64,000 nt of DNA from Natranaeroarchaeum aerophilus (GTDB lineage: Archaea; Halobacteriota; Halobacteria; Halobacteriales; Natronoarchaeaceae): positions 772,202 through 836,201 of the forward strand of contig NZ_JAKRVY010000001.1 in the NCBI RefSeq assembly GCF_023638055.1, written 5' to 3'. The first letter of the stretch is position 1, and every line of letters begins with the position of its first letter. The position numbers and the translations under genes were made by a program. The notes below the pieces were generated by a model that saw nothing but the letters and a program-made list of their open reading frames with translations, made no database searches and was not told where the DNA came from. Of this stretch, positions 34,235-43,157 are shown one piece after another.

Positions 34235-34927
34235 TCAGACTGCGGACTGCTCCTTGCCGACATCCGGGTCGACGCTCAGCAGGGCCTCGGCGTGGTCGCC
34301 CCACACTCGCCCGACGACGTGGTAGGCGACGACCAGCGTATAGAACACCACGAAGGCGCTACCGACCACACCAAGTACGGGAACGACATTCAGCAGGCTA
34401 GCGATCGCTCCTCCAGCGAGGACGACCAGCAATCCGACCAGCCACGCCGAGGCGTACGCCTCGCTCCGGAGAACCGGGCGCAGCCGAGCCCAGTCGAACC
34501 CCGAATCGATCGTCTCCTCCTCGGCGACGTTCGCCAGTGCGGCCGGAAGCGCGTATGCGACGGCGATGGTGAGCCCGAGCCACAGCAGGCCGCCGATCAG
34601 CACGCCGAGCACACCGAGGAGGCCGAACTCAGCACCTATCGTGATGACGCCGCCGACCGCTACCGCGACTCCGACCAGTGGTATCAGCCCGTACACGATC
34701 GAGACCACCGTCCCGCGGAGCCCGTCGACGAACAGCTCCCGCCACTCGTCCATCACGGGGGGCTGTGGCTCGTCGGCCGCCGAACTGCGAAGCACCCGAA
34801 GGAGATACCCAACGAGCAGTATCGTCGGAACGACGAGCACCGACAGTAGTACCAGTAGCCCGCCGAGGATGATCGTTCGTGCCGTCTCGTCACCGGTTCG
34901 TGGATAGTTGAGTATCTCGATGTTCAT
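34235..34927 (-). CDS. DUF4013 membrane protein
   Basis: A 230-residue protein from MNIEILNYPRTGDETART; an upstream ATG (34984) gives a non-membrane extension. Six or so membrane helices appear in pairs, with the motif SAADEPQPPVMDEWRELFVD between helices 1 and 2, and a second polar segment EEETIDSGFDWARLRPVL near the middle. This arrangement is DUF4013, whose members are common beside haloarchaeal membrane stress genes; function unknown. Confidence 0.82.
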   Translation of the reverse strand: MNIEILNYPRTGDETARTIILGGLLVLLSVLVVPTILLVGYLLRVLRSSAADEPQPPVMDEWRELFVDGLRGTVVSIVYGLIPLVGVAVAVGGVITIGAEFGLLGVLGVLIGGLLWLGLTIAVAYALPAALANVAEEETIDSGFDWARLRPVLRSEAYASAWLVGLLVVLAGGAIASLLNVVPVLGVVGSAFVVFYTLVVAYHVVGRVWGDHAEALLSVDPDVGKEQSAV

Positions 34928-35071
34928 GATGTGGGACGCCCGGGATCGAGGGGTCCTACGTGTAGAAACGGCTTTAGATAGCATAGCCGTAGCTGTCGGA
35001 AGGCCCCGTTTTAGCCACTGTTGGTCGGGTTTACGCGAGGTATACGCACTGTTAGACTCCGGGCCGATCGC

Positions 35072-36145
35072 TCAGGAGTTCGTTCGAGGTCGTGCTCGCA
35101 GGGCATCGACGTCCGCCATGAACGCAGACAACTGTTCGCGAGTGACGTGGGGCATACAGACGATCCGCAGTTCTCCCGCGCCCGTCCGGGAGATCCGCCA
35201 CCCCTCCTCGCGGAGTCTGGAAAACAGTCCGTCAGGGAGGTCAATCGCCAACAGCGGAAGCGTCGGCGACACGGTATCGAACCCGCGGTCCGCGAAGGCG
35301 TCAGCCAACCATTCAGTGTTTTGCATCGATCGCTGGAACTGGTCGCGATAGCCCGTCCGCCACAGTTCCTCCATAGCAGCGACGGCGCTGGCGATGCCCG
35401 CCCCACTTCGGGTGCCTGTCAGCGTCGCCTGATCGGTCGATTCGAGGTAGGGCGTGTCGATCGCCAGCGCATCGAGGACGTCCGGCATCGAAGTGAGAAA
35501 TCCACCGGCTGGCACCGCGGCCTGCCCCATCTTGTGGGGATCGATCGTCATCGTATCGATCGGGACCTGATCGAAGCGCCACTCGTAGTCGGTAAAGGGT
35601 AGGACGAAGCCGCCCCAGGCCGCGTCGACGTGAAAGAGAGCGTCGACGTCCCGCGCAATCCGGCTCAGTTCGCCGAGGGGGTCGACCCGACCGTATTCGG
35701 TCGTTCCGGCGACACCTGCGATCAAGACGGTATCCTCGTCGGCAAGGGCGCTGACGGCGTCGAGATCGACCCGATACTCGTCGGTTGTTGGCGCAGTACG
35801 GAGTTCGACGTTCAGTACGCCAGCAGCCTTCTGGAAACTGAAGTGGCCGCTGTCGGGCACGACGACGTTCGGTTCCGCGGTCGTGGCAAGGTTTCTGGCC
35901 GCTCGCACGGCCTGAATATTGGCTTCGGTCCCGCCGCTGGCGACGTAGCCGTGTGGACTGGCGAGGCCGGTGATCTCGGCCAACTGTGTGATCGCCTGGG
36001 CTTCCAGATCGGCAACCGCCTGATACGTGTCGGGATCGCCAGGATTCGTGGCGAGAAACTGCTCGGCCGCTTCACGGGCTGCCGGGTGCGGTGTCGTACA
36101 CATCGACGACAGGACCCGACCGAAATCTTGCGGCTCTGCTCGCAT
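35072..36145 (-). CDS. mfnA: L-aspartate/tyrosine decarboxylase, MfnA family
   Basis: A 357-residue PLP-dependent group II decarboxylase. The cofactor lysine is in [17 protein letters not shown] (Lys205), the PLP phosphate-binding strand is [10 protein letters not shown] (Asp174), and [11 protein letters not shown] near residue 70 is the N-terminal substrate side. In Halobacteria this enzyme is believed to make beta-alanine from aspartate for CoA synthesis; in methanogens MfnA forms tyramine. No neighbour separates these. Two GC-rich hairpins lie just upstream in the aspS-mfnA gap. Confidence 0.93.
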   Translation of the reverse strand: MRAEPQDFGRVLSSMCTTPHPAAREAAEQFLATNPGDPDTYQAVADLEAQAITQLAEITGLASPHGYVASGGTEANIQAVRAARNLATTAEPNVVVPDSGHFSFQKAAGVLNVELRTAPTTDEYRVDLDAVSALADEDTVLIAGVAGTTEYGRVDPLGELSRIARDVDALFHVDAAWGGFVLPFTDYEWRFDQVPIDTMTIDPHKMGQAAVPAGGFLTSMPDVLDALAIDTPYLESTDQATLTGTRSGAGIASAVAAMEELWRTGYRDQFQRSMQNTEWLADAFADRGFDTVSPTLPLLAIDLPDGLFSRLREEGWRISRTGAGELRIVCMPHVTREQLSAFMADVDALRARPRTNS

Positions 36146-36210
36146 TGACCGTAATGACGGGCGTCGGCCGTTTAGTGATTGCGCTTCAGAAAGGATGTCA
36201 ATTGTCGGCC

Positions 36211-36244
36211 GTCGCCTACGGCGACAGACGCCGGCGATCCGGCG
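36211..36244. terminator. Two tandem GC-rich hairpins between aspS and mfnA
   Basis: GTCGCC-TAC-GGCGAC (36211-36225) and CGCCGG-CGAT-CCGGCG (36229-36244) are perfect 6-base stems separated by three bases. They lie 40 bases after the aspS stop and 66 bases before the mfnA start on the same transcribed strand, so termination of aspS or a structured leader for mfnA is possible. No U-run follows closely. Confidence 0.4.
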
Positions 36245-36284
36245 AGACTCGCAGCGCTCGCCTCGCTGGCTCTCAACGTCTTCG

Positions 36285-37586
36285 CTACGGGCTCAGACGT
36301 TGACGATCTCGCGGGAACAACACCGCTTCCCGGATGTTATCGAGATCGAGCATCGTCATGACGACGCGCTCGACGCCGTAGGCCCACCCGGCGTGGGGCG
36401 GCATCCCGTAGCGGAACATCTTCGTGTAGTACTCGAACTGGCTGGGGTCCAGACCCTGCTGCTCGAAGCCTGCTTCGAGCGCCTCGAAGCGGTGTTCACG
36501 CTGGCCGCCCGAAACCAGTTCCATGCGCGGGTGCATCAGGTCGAACCCCTTCGAGAGCTCGGGATCGTCGTCGTAGTCCTGGATGTAGAACGGCTTGATC
36601 TCGCTGGGCCAGTCGGTGATGAAGTAGTGGCCGCCGATCTCATCGCCCAGTGCCTTCTCGGCCTCGGTCGAGAGGTCGTCGCCCCAGACGAGCTGCTCGT
36701 CGAGTTCGCCGGTCGCGTTGATGCGTTCGATAGCTTCCTCGTAGGTGAGTCGCGGGAAGTCCTCCTCGGGCGCGGCGAAGTCGTCGTAACCGAGCAGTTC
36801 GAGCTGCTCCTCGCAGTTCTCCTCGACAGCCTGGTAGGCGGCGTGCAGCGTGCCCTCACAGACGTCCATCGCCTCGTTGTGATCGATGAAGGCGGACTCG
36901 AAGTCGATCATCGTCGCCTCGTTGAGGTGTCGGGGCGTGTTGTGTTCCTCGGCACGGAAGATCGGCCCAATCTCGAAGACGCGTTCGAGGCCCGAGCCGA
37001 CCATCAGCTGCTTGAACAGCTGTGGCGACTGGTTCATAAAGGCCTCCTCGCCGAAGTAGGTGACCGGGAACAGTTCAGTTCCGCCCTCGGTGCCTGTAGC
37101 CACGATCTTCGGCGTGTTGATCTCGGTCCCGCCGACCGATCGGAAGTACTCCCGGACCGCGCGCAGGATCTCCGCGCGGATCTCGAAGACCGCCTTCACT
37201 TCGGGCTTGCGGACGTCGAGTGTCCGGTTGTCGAGCCGCGTCGAGAGGTCGGCGTCGACCTTTCCGGAGGGGTCGAGCGGCAGTTCGGGGTCGGCTTCGG
37301 CGATCACTTCGACCTCCTCGGGCACGATCTCGACGTCGGTCGGCGCGCGCGGCTCCTCTTCGACTGCGCCGGTCACCTGTACGACGCTCTCGCGGGAGAT
37401 GTTGAGGCCGGTCTCGACGAGGTCGTCGTCCATCTCGTCTTTCTCGAACTTGACCTGAATCTTTCCGCTTGTGTCCCGCACGATAAGGAAAGCGATGCCA
37501 CCGAGATCGCGAAGCTCGTGTGCCCACCCGGCGACGGTGACGGTGTCGCCCGGTTCGGCGTCCGCTGTATACGTTCGGTCTTCCAT
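36285..37586 (-). CDS. aspS: Aspartyl-tRNA synthetase (archaeal, probably aspartate--tRNA(Asn) type)
   Basis: A 433-residue class II synthetase. The N-terminal OB-fold (about 1-110, [20 protein letters not shown]) binds the tRNA anticodon. The motif 2 loop is visible as [20 protein letters not shown] and motif 3 as [18 protein letters not shown]. The length is that of archaeal AspRS. Archaeal enzymes with this organisation charge both tRNA-Asp and tRNA-Asn, with a GatCAB step making Asn-tRNA; discrimination cannot be proved from sequence alone. It is transcribed toward mfnA. Confidence 0.95.
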   Translation of the reverse strand: MEDRTYTADAEPGDTVTVAGWAHELRDLGGIAFLIVRDTSGKIQVKFEKDEMDDDLVETGLNISRESVVQVTGAVEEEPRAPTDVEIVPEEVEVIAEADPELPLDPSGKVDADLSTRLDNRTLDVRKPEVKAVFEIRAEILRAVREYFRSVGGTEINTPKIVATGTEGGTELFPVTYFGEEAFMNQSPQLFKQLMVGSGLERVFEIGPIFRAEEHNTPRHLNEATMIDFESAFIDHNEAMDVCEGTLHAAYQAVEENCEEQLELLGYDDFAAPEEDFPRLTYEEAIERINATGELDEQLVWGDDLSTEAEKALGDEIGGHYFITDWPSEIKPFYIQDYDDDPELSKGFDLMHPRMELVSGGQREHRFEALEAGFEQQGLDPSQFEYYTKMFRYGMPPHAGWAYGVERVVMTMLDLDNIREAVLFPRDRQRLSP

Positions 37587-37731
37587 ACCCCCGATTTTCG
37601 CCGCCGAGCCTTAAACTGCGTCGGTTCGGTGTGGAGACATCCAGCGCGGCTCACAGACTGTAAACCTAAGAGTGCTATATTGAATCGAGGGTAGCGGTAC
37701 ACTTTCGATTCTGGAGTCACACTCTGGCTGC

Positions 37732-38223
37732 ATGACGTCAGTTCGTATCGCGACGGGACAGGATACGGAGGCAATTCTCGCGCTTCACACCGACGCGATC
37801 CGTGTACTGGGGGCAGATGCGTACAACAACCGGCAGATCGATGCCTGGGCCGAGAAGGAAGACGGGACGAAAGCCTATCCGACCACCGAGAACGGTCACC
37901 ATCTGGTCGTCGCCGAACGAGACGGCAAAATCGCGGGCTACGGTCACGTCATCACCAACGCCGAGGAGATCCGTGCGGTGTACGTCGACCCCGATCACGC
38001 ACGATGTGGCGTCGGCTCGACGATCCTCGCCCATCTGGAGGGGTACGCGCTGGGTCAGGGACTCGACCGCGTTGAGCTGTGGTCCTCGCTCAACGCGGTC
38101 CCGTTCTACGAACGGCAGGGCTACCGGACGATCAGGGATGAGACGATCCAGAAGGAGTACGAGGGAGAATCGGTGCCGTTGCCGGTGCGAGTCATGGAGA
38201 AGACGTTCGGGCCGTGGCGGTGA
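37732..38223 (+). CDS. GNAT family N-acetyltransferase
   Basis: A 163-residue protein with a complete GNAT core: VRIATGQDTEAILALHTDA (strand 1-helix 1), then the acetyl-CoA loop IRAVYVDPDHARCGVGSTIL (V-x-P-x-x-x-x-x-G-x-G) and a C-terminal AVPFYERQGYRTIRDETIQ. The start ATG at 37732 follows a promoter-like GAGTGCTATATTGAATC. The substrate is not indicated; the Asn/Trp region NNRQIDAWAEKE is typical of the PseH/YjgM-like environmental acetyltransferases. Confidence 0.87.
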   Translation: MTSVRIATGQDTEAILALHTDAIRVLGADAYNNRQIDAWAEKEDGTKAYPTTENGHHLVVAERDGKIAGYGHVITNAEEIRAVYVDPDHARCGVGSTILAHLEGYALGQGLDRVELWSSLNAVPFYERQGYRTIRDETIQKEYEGESVPLPVRVMEKTFGPWR

Positions 38224-38240
38224 GCGTGGGTCGGGATCGT

Positions 38241-38654
38241 CTACTGGTCCGTGACCCGATCGATCGCCCACTCGTGGAGGTAGCCGAAGGCGGGGAACAG
38301 CTCCTCGGCCTTTTCGGTCGGCTCGTAGACGACTCTCGGGGGGACTTCGTCGTGGGACTCCCGGATCAGCAGCCCCGCCTCGGTCAGCTCGGAGAGCCGC
38401 GTCGAGAGCGTGTTCGGCGGGACGTCGAGCGTTGACTGGAGATCGGAAAAACGCAGGGGCTCCTCGGCGACGGCGAATTCGCTGAGCACCGCCATCGCGT
38501 GGGCTTTCCCGAGCACATCGAGCAGGTCGGCGACGGTCGCCTCGACCGCTGCCCGATCCTCGTCGGAGAGCGTCTCGCGTCGCGCTCTGACGTCCTCGCC
38601 CGTCTTTCGTCCCGGCGGTGCGTGATCTGCTGGCGGACCGTTGTTCCCGCTCAT
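38241..38654 (-). CDS. HxlR-family winged-helix regulator
   Basis: A 137-residue protein. The winged-helix core is DLLDVLGKAHAMAVLSEF, then LRFSDLQSTLDVPPNTLSTR (recognition helix), and the wing VVYEPTEKAEELFPAFGYLH. The N-terminal 30 residues are polar. It is transcribed divergently from the DUF6069-oxidoreductase pair, across a 129-base gap carrying repeated TACTTCGA motifs, so it likely represses or activates that pair. No Cys pair is visible, unlike the other HxlR protein in this window. Confidence 0.87.
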   Translation of the reverse strand: MSGNNGPPADHAPPGRKTGEDVRARRETLSDEDRAAVEATVADLLDVLGKAHAMAVLSEFAVAEEPLRFSDLQSTLDVPPNTLSTRLSELTEAGLLIRESHDEVPPRVVYEPTEKAEELFPAFGYLHEWAIDRVTDQ

Positions 38655-38728
38655 AAGCGTCGTAACGGCGTCCGATCACTAATACTTTTGTTTTCGAACT
38701 ATTGGAACTGGCGGCGATAGACGGCTAA

Positions 38729-38768
38729 TACTTCGATACTTCGAAGTTACAAGCTTATTACTTCGAAG
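38729..38768. promoter_or_regulatory. Three TACTTCGA repeats in the HxlR divergent promoter
   Basis: Copies start at 38729, 38737 and 38759. The second and third each extend into a CTTCGAAG palindrome (38739-38746 and 38761-38768), 22 bases apart centre to centre, about two helical turns. The element lies 15-55 bases before the DUF6069 ATG (38784) and behaves like a repressor operator. Confidence 0.65.
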
Positions 38769-38783
38769 AGTGTAGTCTGGGGT

Positions 38784-39170
38784 ATGACAATACGCACTGG
38801 CCTTCGGACTGTGATCGGTCGAGCCGTCCCTGCGCTCAGTTTCGCGGTCGCGGGCAACCTCGTAGTGCTCGTCCTCGCGTACCTGACTGTCGGCCTGTTC
38901 GGCCCGCTCAGCCTCGTACCGGTCGTGCTCGTCTCGACGCTCGCAGGAATCGGAGCGGCGATAACCTACAGCCTGCTGGACTGGCGACTCGCCGATCCGG
39001 ATCGGCCGTTCCTCGCTATCGCTGCGGTGGTTCTGCTCGTTTCGTTTGTCTCCCTCGATTTCGCGGCGACGCTTGACGGTGCGACGATTCCACGGCTGGT
39101 CGTACTGGGAGTAACACACGTGGTCGCGGCGGCGGGCTGTGTCGCCGCGCTGGTAGATGTTGGTCAATGA
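38784..39170 (+). CDS. DUF6069-type four-helix membrane protein
   Basis: A 128-residue protein with four hydrophobic segments: ALSFAVAGNLVVLVLAYLTV, then SLVPVVLVSTLAGIGAAITY, then AIAAVVLLVSFVSLDFAATL and VVLGVTHVVAAAGCVAALVD. The LLDWRLADPDRPF loop and VTH motif fit DUF6069. It shares its last four bases with the start of the next gene (ATGA), so the two are translated together, under the HxlR-controlled promoter. Confidence 0.72.
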   Translation: MTIRTGLRTVIGRAVPALSFAVAGNLVVLVLAYLTVGLFGPLSLVPVVLVSTLAGIGAAITYSLLDWRLADPDRPFLAIAAVVLLVSFVSLDFAATLDGATIPRLVVLGVTHVVAAAGCVAALVDVGQ

Positions 39171-40012
39171 CGCAGGTACTGGTCACCGGCGCAACCGGTA
39201 CGGTGGGATCGCTGGTCGCCGACCGCCTGCTCGATCGGGCAGAGCTAACGGTGCGAGTGGCCAGCCGGAGTCCGGCGTCCGCGCGCAAGCGATTCGACTG
39301 CGAGGTGACTCGGTTCGATTTCACCGATCCCACGACCTACCGCGAGACGTTCCGCGGCGTCGATCGTCTCTTTCTGGTCCGGCCGCCTGCCATCTCCCGC
39401 GTTCGGCGCGATATTGTCCCCGCGCTCGCGGCGGCGGTCGGGGCGGGTGTCGAACAGGTAGTCTTCCTGTCGGTACTCGGCGCAGGTCGGAACCGCGTCA
39501 TTCCGCACGCCCGCATCGAGTCGTGGCTAGCGAGCTCGGACGTCGACACAACCGTTCTCCGGGCCTCGTTTTTTATGCAGAACCTGACGACGACACACCG
39601 CAACGAGATCAGGGACGGCGAGCTGTTCGTCCCCGCGGGTAGCGGCGAGACCAGTTTCGTCGATGCCCGAGACGTCGCTGACTGTGCGGTCGCGGCGCTC
39701 ACCGAACACCGAACTGGAACGTACGATATCACTGGCTCGGCGGCGCTCGACTACTCGGAAGTCTGTAGGATCCTTTCAACCGTGCTCGATCGCGAGATAC
39801 AGTACGCCGATCCGTCGCTTCCCCGGTTTCTCGTTCGACGCTACCGGATCGATCACGACCCCGCCAAAGTGTTCGTGATGGGCGGGATCTACACTACCGC
39901 CCGGCTGGGACTCGCCGACCGCGTCACCGACGACGTACAGGAGCTCCTCGGTCGCGAGCCGATCGCGTTCGAGAGCTTCGCTCGTGACTACCGTGATCGC
40001 TGGAAAAAGTAG
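39167..40012 (+). CDS. NmrA-like SDR NAD(P)-binding oxidoreductase
   Basis: A 281-residue extended SDR. The N-terminal VLVTGATGTVGSLVADRLL is the G-x-x-G-x-x-G dinucleotide site (residues about 4-16), followed by RVASRSPASARKRFDCEVTR and IVPALAAAVGAGVEQVVFLS. It lacks a clear YxxxK pair, as is usual for NmrA/QOR2-like members that may sense redox state by binding NADP. The C-terminal region with EVCRILSTVLDREIQYADP is a family feature. It is coupled to the DUF6069 gene and controlled by the divergent HxlR gene. Confidence 0.85.
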   Translation: MTQVLVTGATGTVGSLVADRLLDRAELTVRVASRSPASARKRFDCEVTRFDFTDPTTYRETFRGVDRLFLVRPPAISRVRRDIVPALAAAVGAGVEQVVFLSVLGAGRNRVIPHARIESWLASSDVDTTVLRASFFMQNLTTTHRNEIRDGELFVPAGSGETSFVDARDVADCAVAALTEHRTGTYDITGSAALDYSEVCRILSTVLDREIQYADPSLPRFLVRRYRIDHDPAKVFVMGGIYTTARLGLADRVTDDVQELLGREPIAFESFARDYRDRWKK

Positions 40013-40030
40013 CTACTCGGGTGGCATACC

Positions 40031-40732
40031 TCAGGCGTCCTGTGCGCCACGGACCGTCTCGGCGACGGCCTCGGCCCCTTCGTCGTGGACCAGATCGCCG
40101 ACGACGACGACGTCCGCATGCTGGCCGAGTTCGTACGCGGAGTCGTAGTCGTGGACACCGCCGCCATAAAAGAGGGTGGCCTCGTCGAGGGCGTCGTGTG
40201 CCGCGCCGACGATTTCGGGGTCACCGAGCGTGCCGGAATACTCGACGTAGATAATCTCCTGGCCGAACAGTCGTTCGGCGACAGTGGCGTAGGCAGCGAC
40301 GTCGTCGGGGCTCAGGTCGCAGTCGGCCTCGGTGTAGGATGCGACTGCCGAGTCGGGGTTCATCACGATGTACGCTTCCGTGGTGATCCGGTCCCACGGC
40401 AGGTCGTCCTCGATCCGGGTCCACTCCTTGTGCGCGCCCGCGAGCCAGAACGGGTTCTCGGTGTTGAACACGGTCGGGATGAGGTAGCCGTCGAGCGCGT
40501 CGTCGTTGACGGCGACTTCGGGTGCGCTCGGTTCGAGATATAGCGGCACGTCGTGGGCGGCACACGCCTCGATGACGCGTTCCATTTTGTCGGTCGTCAT
40601 CCCGGTCGTCCCGCCGATCTCGATGGCGTCAGTTCCGGTTGCAAGCACGTCCTCGTACGTTTCCCCGTCCGGTAACGTCTTGTCGGGGTCGATCTTCACG
40701 ATGTGGTCCCACTCGGCCCAGGGAGCAGTCAT
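40031..40732 (-). CDS. Geranylgeranylglyceryl phosphate synthase
   Basis: A 233-residue TIM-barrel prenyltransferase making the first ether bond of archaeal membrane lipids from glycerol-1-phosphate and geranylgeranyl diphosphate. The N-terminal [15 protein letters not shown] binds the prenyl diphosphate, the [17 protein letters not shown] region and [12 protein letters not shown] follow, and [13 protein letters not shown] with [11 protein letters not shown] at the C-terminal phosphate site completes the family. It is a core haloarchaeal gene. A short spacer separates it from the divergent aromatic cluster. Confidence 0.95.
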   Translation of the reverse strand: MTAPWAEWDHIVKIDPDKTLPDGETYEDVLATGTDAIEIGGTTGMTTDKMERVIEACAAHDVPLYLEPSAPEVAVNDDALDGYLIPTVFNTENPFWLAGAHKEWTRIEDDLPWDRITTEAYIVMNPDSAVASYTEADCDLSPDDVAAYATVAERLFGQEIIYVEYSGTLGDPEIVGAAHDALDEATLFYGGGVHDYDSAYELGQHADVVVVGDLVHDEGAEAVAETVRGAQDA

Positions 40733-40819
40733 ACCCGAATCAATTCCGCGAAGCGGCTAAAACCCCTTCGGAACGGCACTCCGAATCCCTTTTGAGGCGA
40801 GGATTGCTATCTCGCGTCG

Positions 40820-41551
40820 ATGGAGGTACTGATCGTCGGTGCAGGCGCGATGGGGCGGTGGTTCGGCGAGAGCGTCGACGCGACACCGGTCTTTACGGAT
40901 ATCGACGCGGACGCCGCGGCGAGCGCGGCGGATGCCATCGATGGGCGGGTCGCCGCACCGGACGAGACGTACGAGGTCGTCTGTATCGCCGTGCCGATGT
41001 CGGCTGCCGAAACGGCGATCGCCGAGTACGCCGACCGGGCGACCGAGGCGATCGTTGACGTGACGGGCGCGATGGCTGGCCCCGTCGCAGCTATGGACGC
41101 CCACGCCCCAGATCTCGAACGCGTCAGTTTCCACCCGCTGTTCGCGCCGGAGAACGCGCCGGGGAACGTCGCCGTCGTGGCCGACAGTCCGGGACCGGCC
41201 ACCGACACGCTCCGCGGGAGCCTCGCGGTGGCAGGCAACGACCTGTTCGAGACCACGTCCGAGGAACACGATAGGGCGATGGACGACGTACAATCCGGAG
41301 CGCACGCGGCGGTGCTTGCCTACGCGCTGGCGACCGAGGACGTCCCCGAACGGTTCCAGACGCCGATCTCGGGTGGGCTGGAAGCGCTGGTCGAGCAGAT
41401 GACCGGGAATAACCCCGACGTGTACACCGAGATCCAGTCGACCTTCGACGGGGCCGAAGATGTCGCCGCGGCGGCGGCACGGATCGCGGATGCGGACGAC
41501 GAGGAGTTCAGGCGACTCTATCGGGAGGCCGGGAGGACCGACGATGAGTGA
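40820..41551 (+). CDS. tyrA: Prephenate dehydrogenase
   Basis: A 243-residue enzyme converting prephenate to 4-hydroxyphenylpyruvate in tyrosine synthesis. The N-terminal Rossmann motif is MEVLIVGAGAMGRWFGESVD (residues 1-20). The catalytic His environment is RVSFHPLFAPENAPGNVAVV, and a short helical C-terminus closes the protein. It lacks an extra ACT or chorismate mutase domain, so it is a single-function archaeal TyrA. Its last eight bases overlap the Rsm22 start (41544). It begins the aromatic block. Confidence 0.9.
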   Translation: MEVLIVGAGAMGRWFGESVDATPVFTDIDADAAASAADAIDGRVAAPDETYEVVCIAVPMSAAETAIAEYADRATEAIVDVTGAMAGPVAAMDAHAPDLERVSFHPLFAPENAPGNVAVVADSPGPATDTLRGSLAVAGNDLFETTSEEHDRAMDDVQSGAHAAVLAYALATEDVPERFQTPISGGLEALVEQMTGNNPDVYTEIQSTFDGAEDVAAAAARIADADDEEFRRLYREAGRTDDE

Positions 41552-42980
41552 CGACGAACGAACGGCGATTCGGGATACGGCGAAATACATGAGGGAGGTC
41601 CGGCCGATCGATCCCGAAGAGATCTACGAGTACGTCGAGAGCCAGCCCCACCCTGCGGTTGTACGTCAGACCCTTCGCGAGGAGGCGTTCGACCTTGGAC
41701 TCGTCGAGACTGACGAGGGAACGTTCGTGCCAGTCGACGAGGACCCGGTCGCGACCGGCGTGGAGCGGGTCGACCGGTTCCCCGACGAGTACGGGACAGT
41801 TCTGGAAGAACTACTCGTCACAGAGTACGGGGTGGACTGGTCGGAGGGCGACTCCGGTGACGCCCTCCGCGAGCGGATCCGAAAGCTCAAAGACGCCTAC
41901 TACCGCCAGCATCCGGTCGAGTACGACTATGAGGCGGCGCTGGGCTACGGGATCTACCATCTGCCGGACTACTACGCAGTCGTCCAGTACGCCCTCGCCG
42001 ACCTGATTGAGCGACGGTTGCTTCCGCGCAAACTGCGGGTGCTCGATGTCGGGGCTGGTGTTGGCGGTCCCGCGCTGGGCCTGTGTGACCTGTTGCCCGA
42101 CGACGCGCTCGTGGAGTATCACGCAGTGGAACCGAGCGAGGCGTCCGACGTGCTGGCGTCGATGCTCGATGAAACTGGTCGAAACGTCCACACGGAGATT
42201 CACCGGGAGCGTGCAGAGGCGTTCGAGCCGACTGCGGTTGACGGCGATGACGAGTTCGACCTGGTCGTCTTCGGGAACGTCCTCAGCGAACTGGACGATC
42301 CGATAGCGGTTGCCCGGCGGTATCTCGACGTACTCGCGCCAGCGGGGTCGCTACTTGCGCTCGCACCGGCGGACCGGAACACGAGCACCGAACTGCGGGC
42401 GGTCGAACGCGCCCTCGCCGACGATCCGTCGGGACCCGGCGCGACGGTCTACTCGCCGACGGTCAGGCTCTGGCCGGGCGAGTCGCCGACCGATCGCGGC
42501 TGGTCGTTCGATGTCAAACCGGATCTCGAAGTCCCCGCCTTCCAGCAGCGACTGGAGGACGCCGCGTCAGGGCCGGACCACCATCAGGGGGAGTTCGTCA
42601 ACGTCGACGTACAGTTCTCCCACTCGATCCTCCGAACTGACGGGAAACGCCGTCTCGACGTGACGCCCAATCCCGATCGGTGGGCGAAGATGGCCGACAT
42701 GGAAGACCACGTCTCGAACCGGATCGATCTGGTCGCGCTGAAACTCAGTCACTCGCTCTCGGATGGCGGCAATCCACTGTTCAAGATCAGTGATGGCAGC
42801 GAGTCAGTTGAACACTACGCCGTCCTGACGCGTGAGACCTCACTCAACAGTGATCTGGCTGACGCCGGGTACGGCGACCTCCTGGCGTTCGAGTCTGTGC
42901 TGGCGCTCTGGAACGACGACGAGGGCGCGTACAACCTCGTCGTGGACGAGGAGACGGTTATCGACGCGATGGTTGCGTGA
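41544..42980 (+). CDS. Rsm22-family small-subunit methyltransferase-like protein
   Basis: A 478-residue protein from MSDDERTAIRDTAKYM. The SAM-binding segment is LRVLDVGAGVGGPALGLCDL (about residues 167-186), followed by YHAVEPSEASDVLA and FDLVVFGNVLSELDD, a class I methyltransferase core. The N-terminal ~150 residues are helical. Rsm22/METTL17 proteins bind the small ribosomal subunit; archaeal ones may act in rRNA methylation or assembly. It overlaps tyrA by eight bases, an operon without obvious metabolic link. Confidence 0.82.
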   Translation: MSDDERTAIRDTAKYMREVRPIDPEEIYEYVESQPHPAVVRQTLREEAFDLGLVETDEGTFVPVDEDPVATGVERVDRFPDEYGTVLEELLVTEYGVDWSEGDSGDALRERIRKLKDAYYRQHPVEYDYEAALGYGIYHLPDYYAVVQYALADLIERRLLPRKLRVLDVGAGVGGPALGLCDLLPDDALVEYHAVEPSEASDVLASMLDETGRNVHTEIHRERAEAFEPTAVDGDDEFDLVVFGNVLSELDDPIAVARRYLDVLAPAGSLLALAPADRNTSTELRAVERALADDPSGPGATVYSPTVRLWPGESPTDRGWSFDVKPDLEVPAFQQRLEDAASGPDHHQGEFVNVDVQFSHSILRTDGKRRLDVTPNPDRWAKMADMEDHVSNRIDLVALKLSHSLSDGGNPLFKISDGSESVEHYAVLTRETSLNSDLADAGYGDLLAFESVLALWNDDEGAYNLVVDEETVIDAMVA

Positions 42981-43060
42981 TACTCATCAACAAGAATGTT
43001 TTGATTCCTGTCGCTATTCGAGGCGTATAACGGCTCGACACCGAGTATGGTGCCCATATT

Positions 43061-43077
43061 CCAAAGAAGTTATATAG
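43061..43077 (+). promoter_or_regulatory. Promoter of the TFB gene
   Basis: CCAAAGAAGTTATATAG pairs a purine-rich BRE with a TTATATA core, 81-97 bases before the ATG at 43158. The start codon lies well past the expected transcription start, so the mRNA should have a leader of about 60 bases, unlike the leaderless majority in haloarchaea. Confidence 0.6.
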
Positions 43078-43157
43078 TAGTGCTCGCAAGTCATACGAAA
43101 GGAATCACCCGGGATTTTTCCAGGGTTACCTGCCCGGTTAGCAGCCGCCTTCGCACC

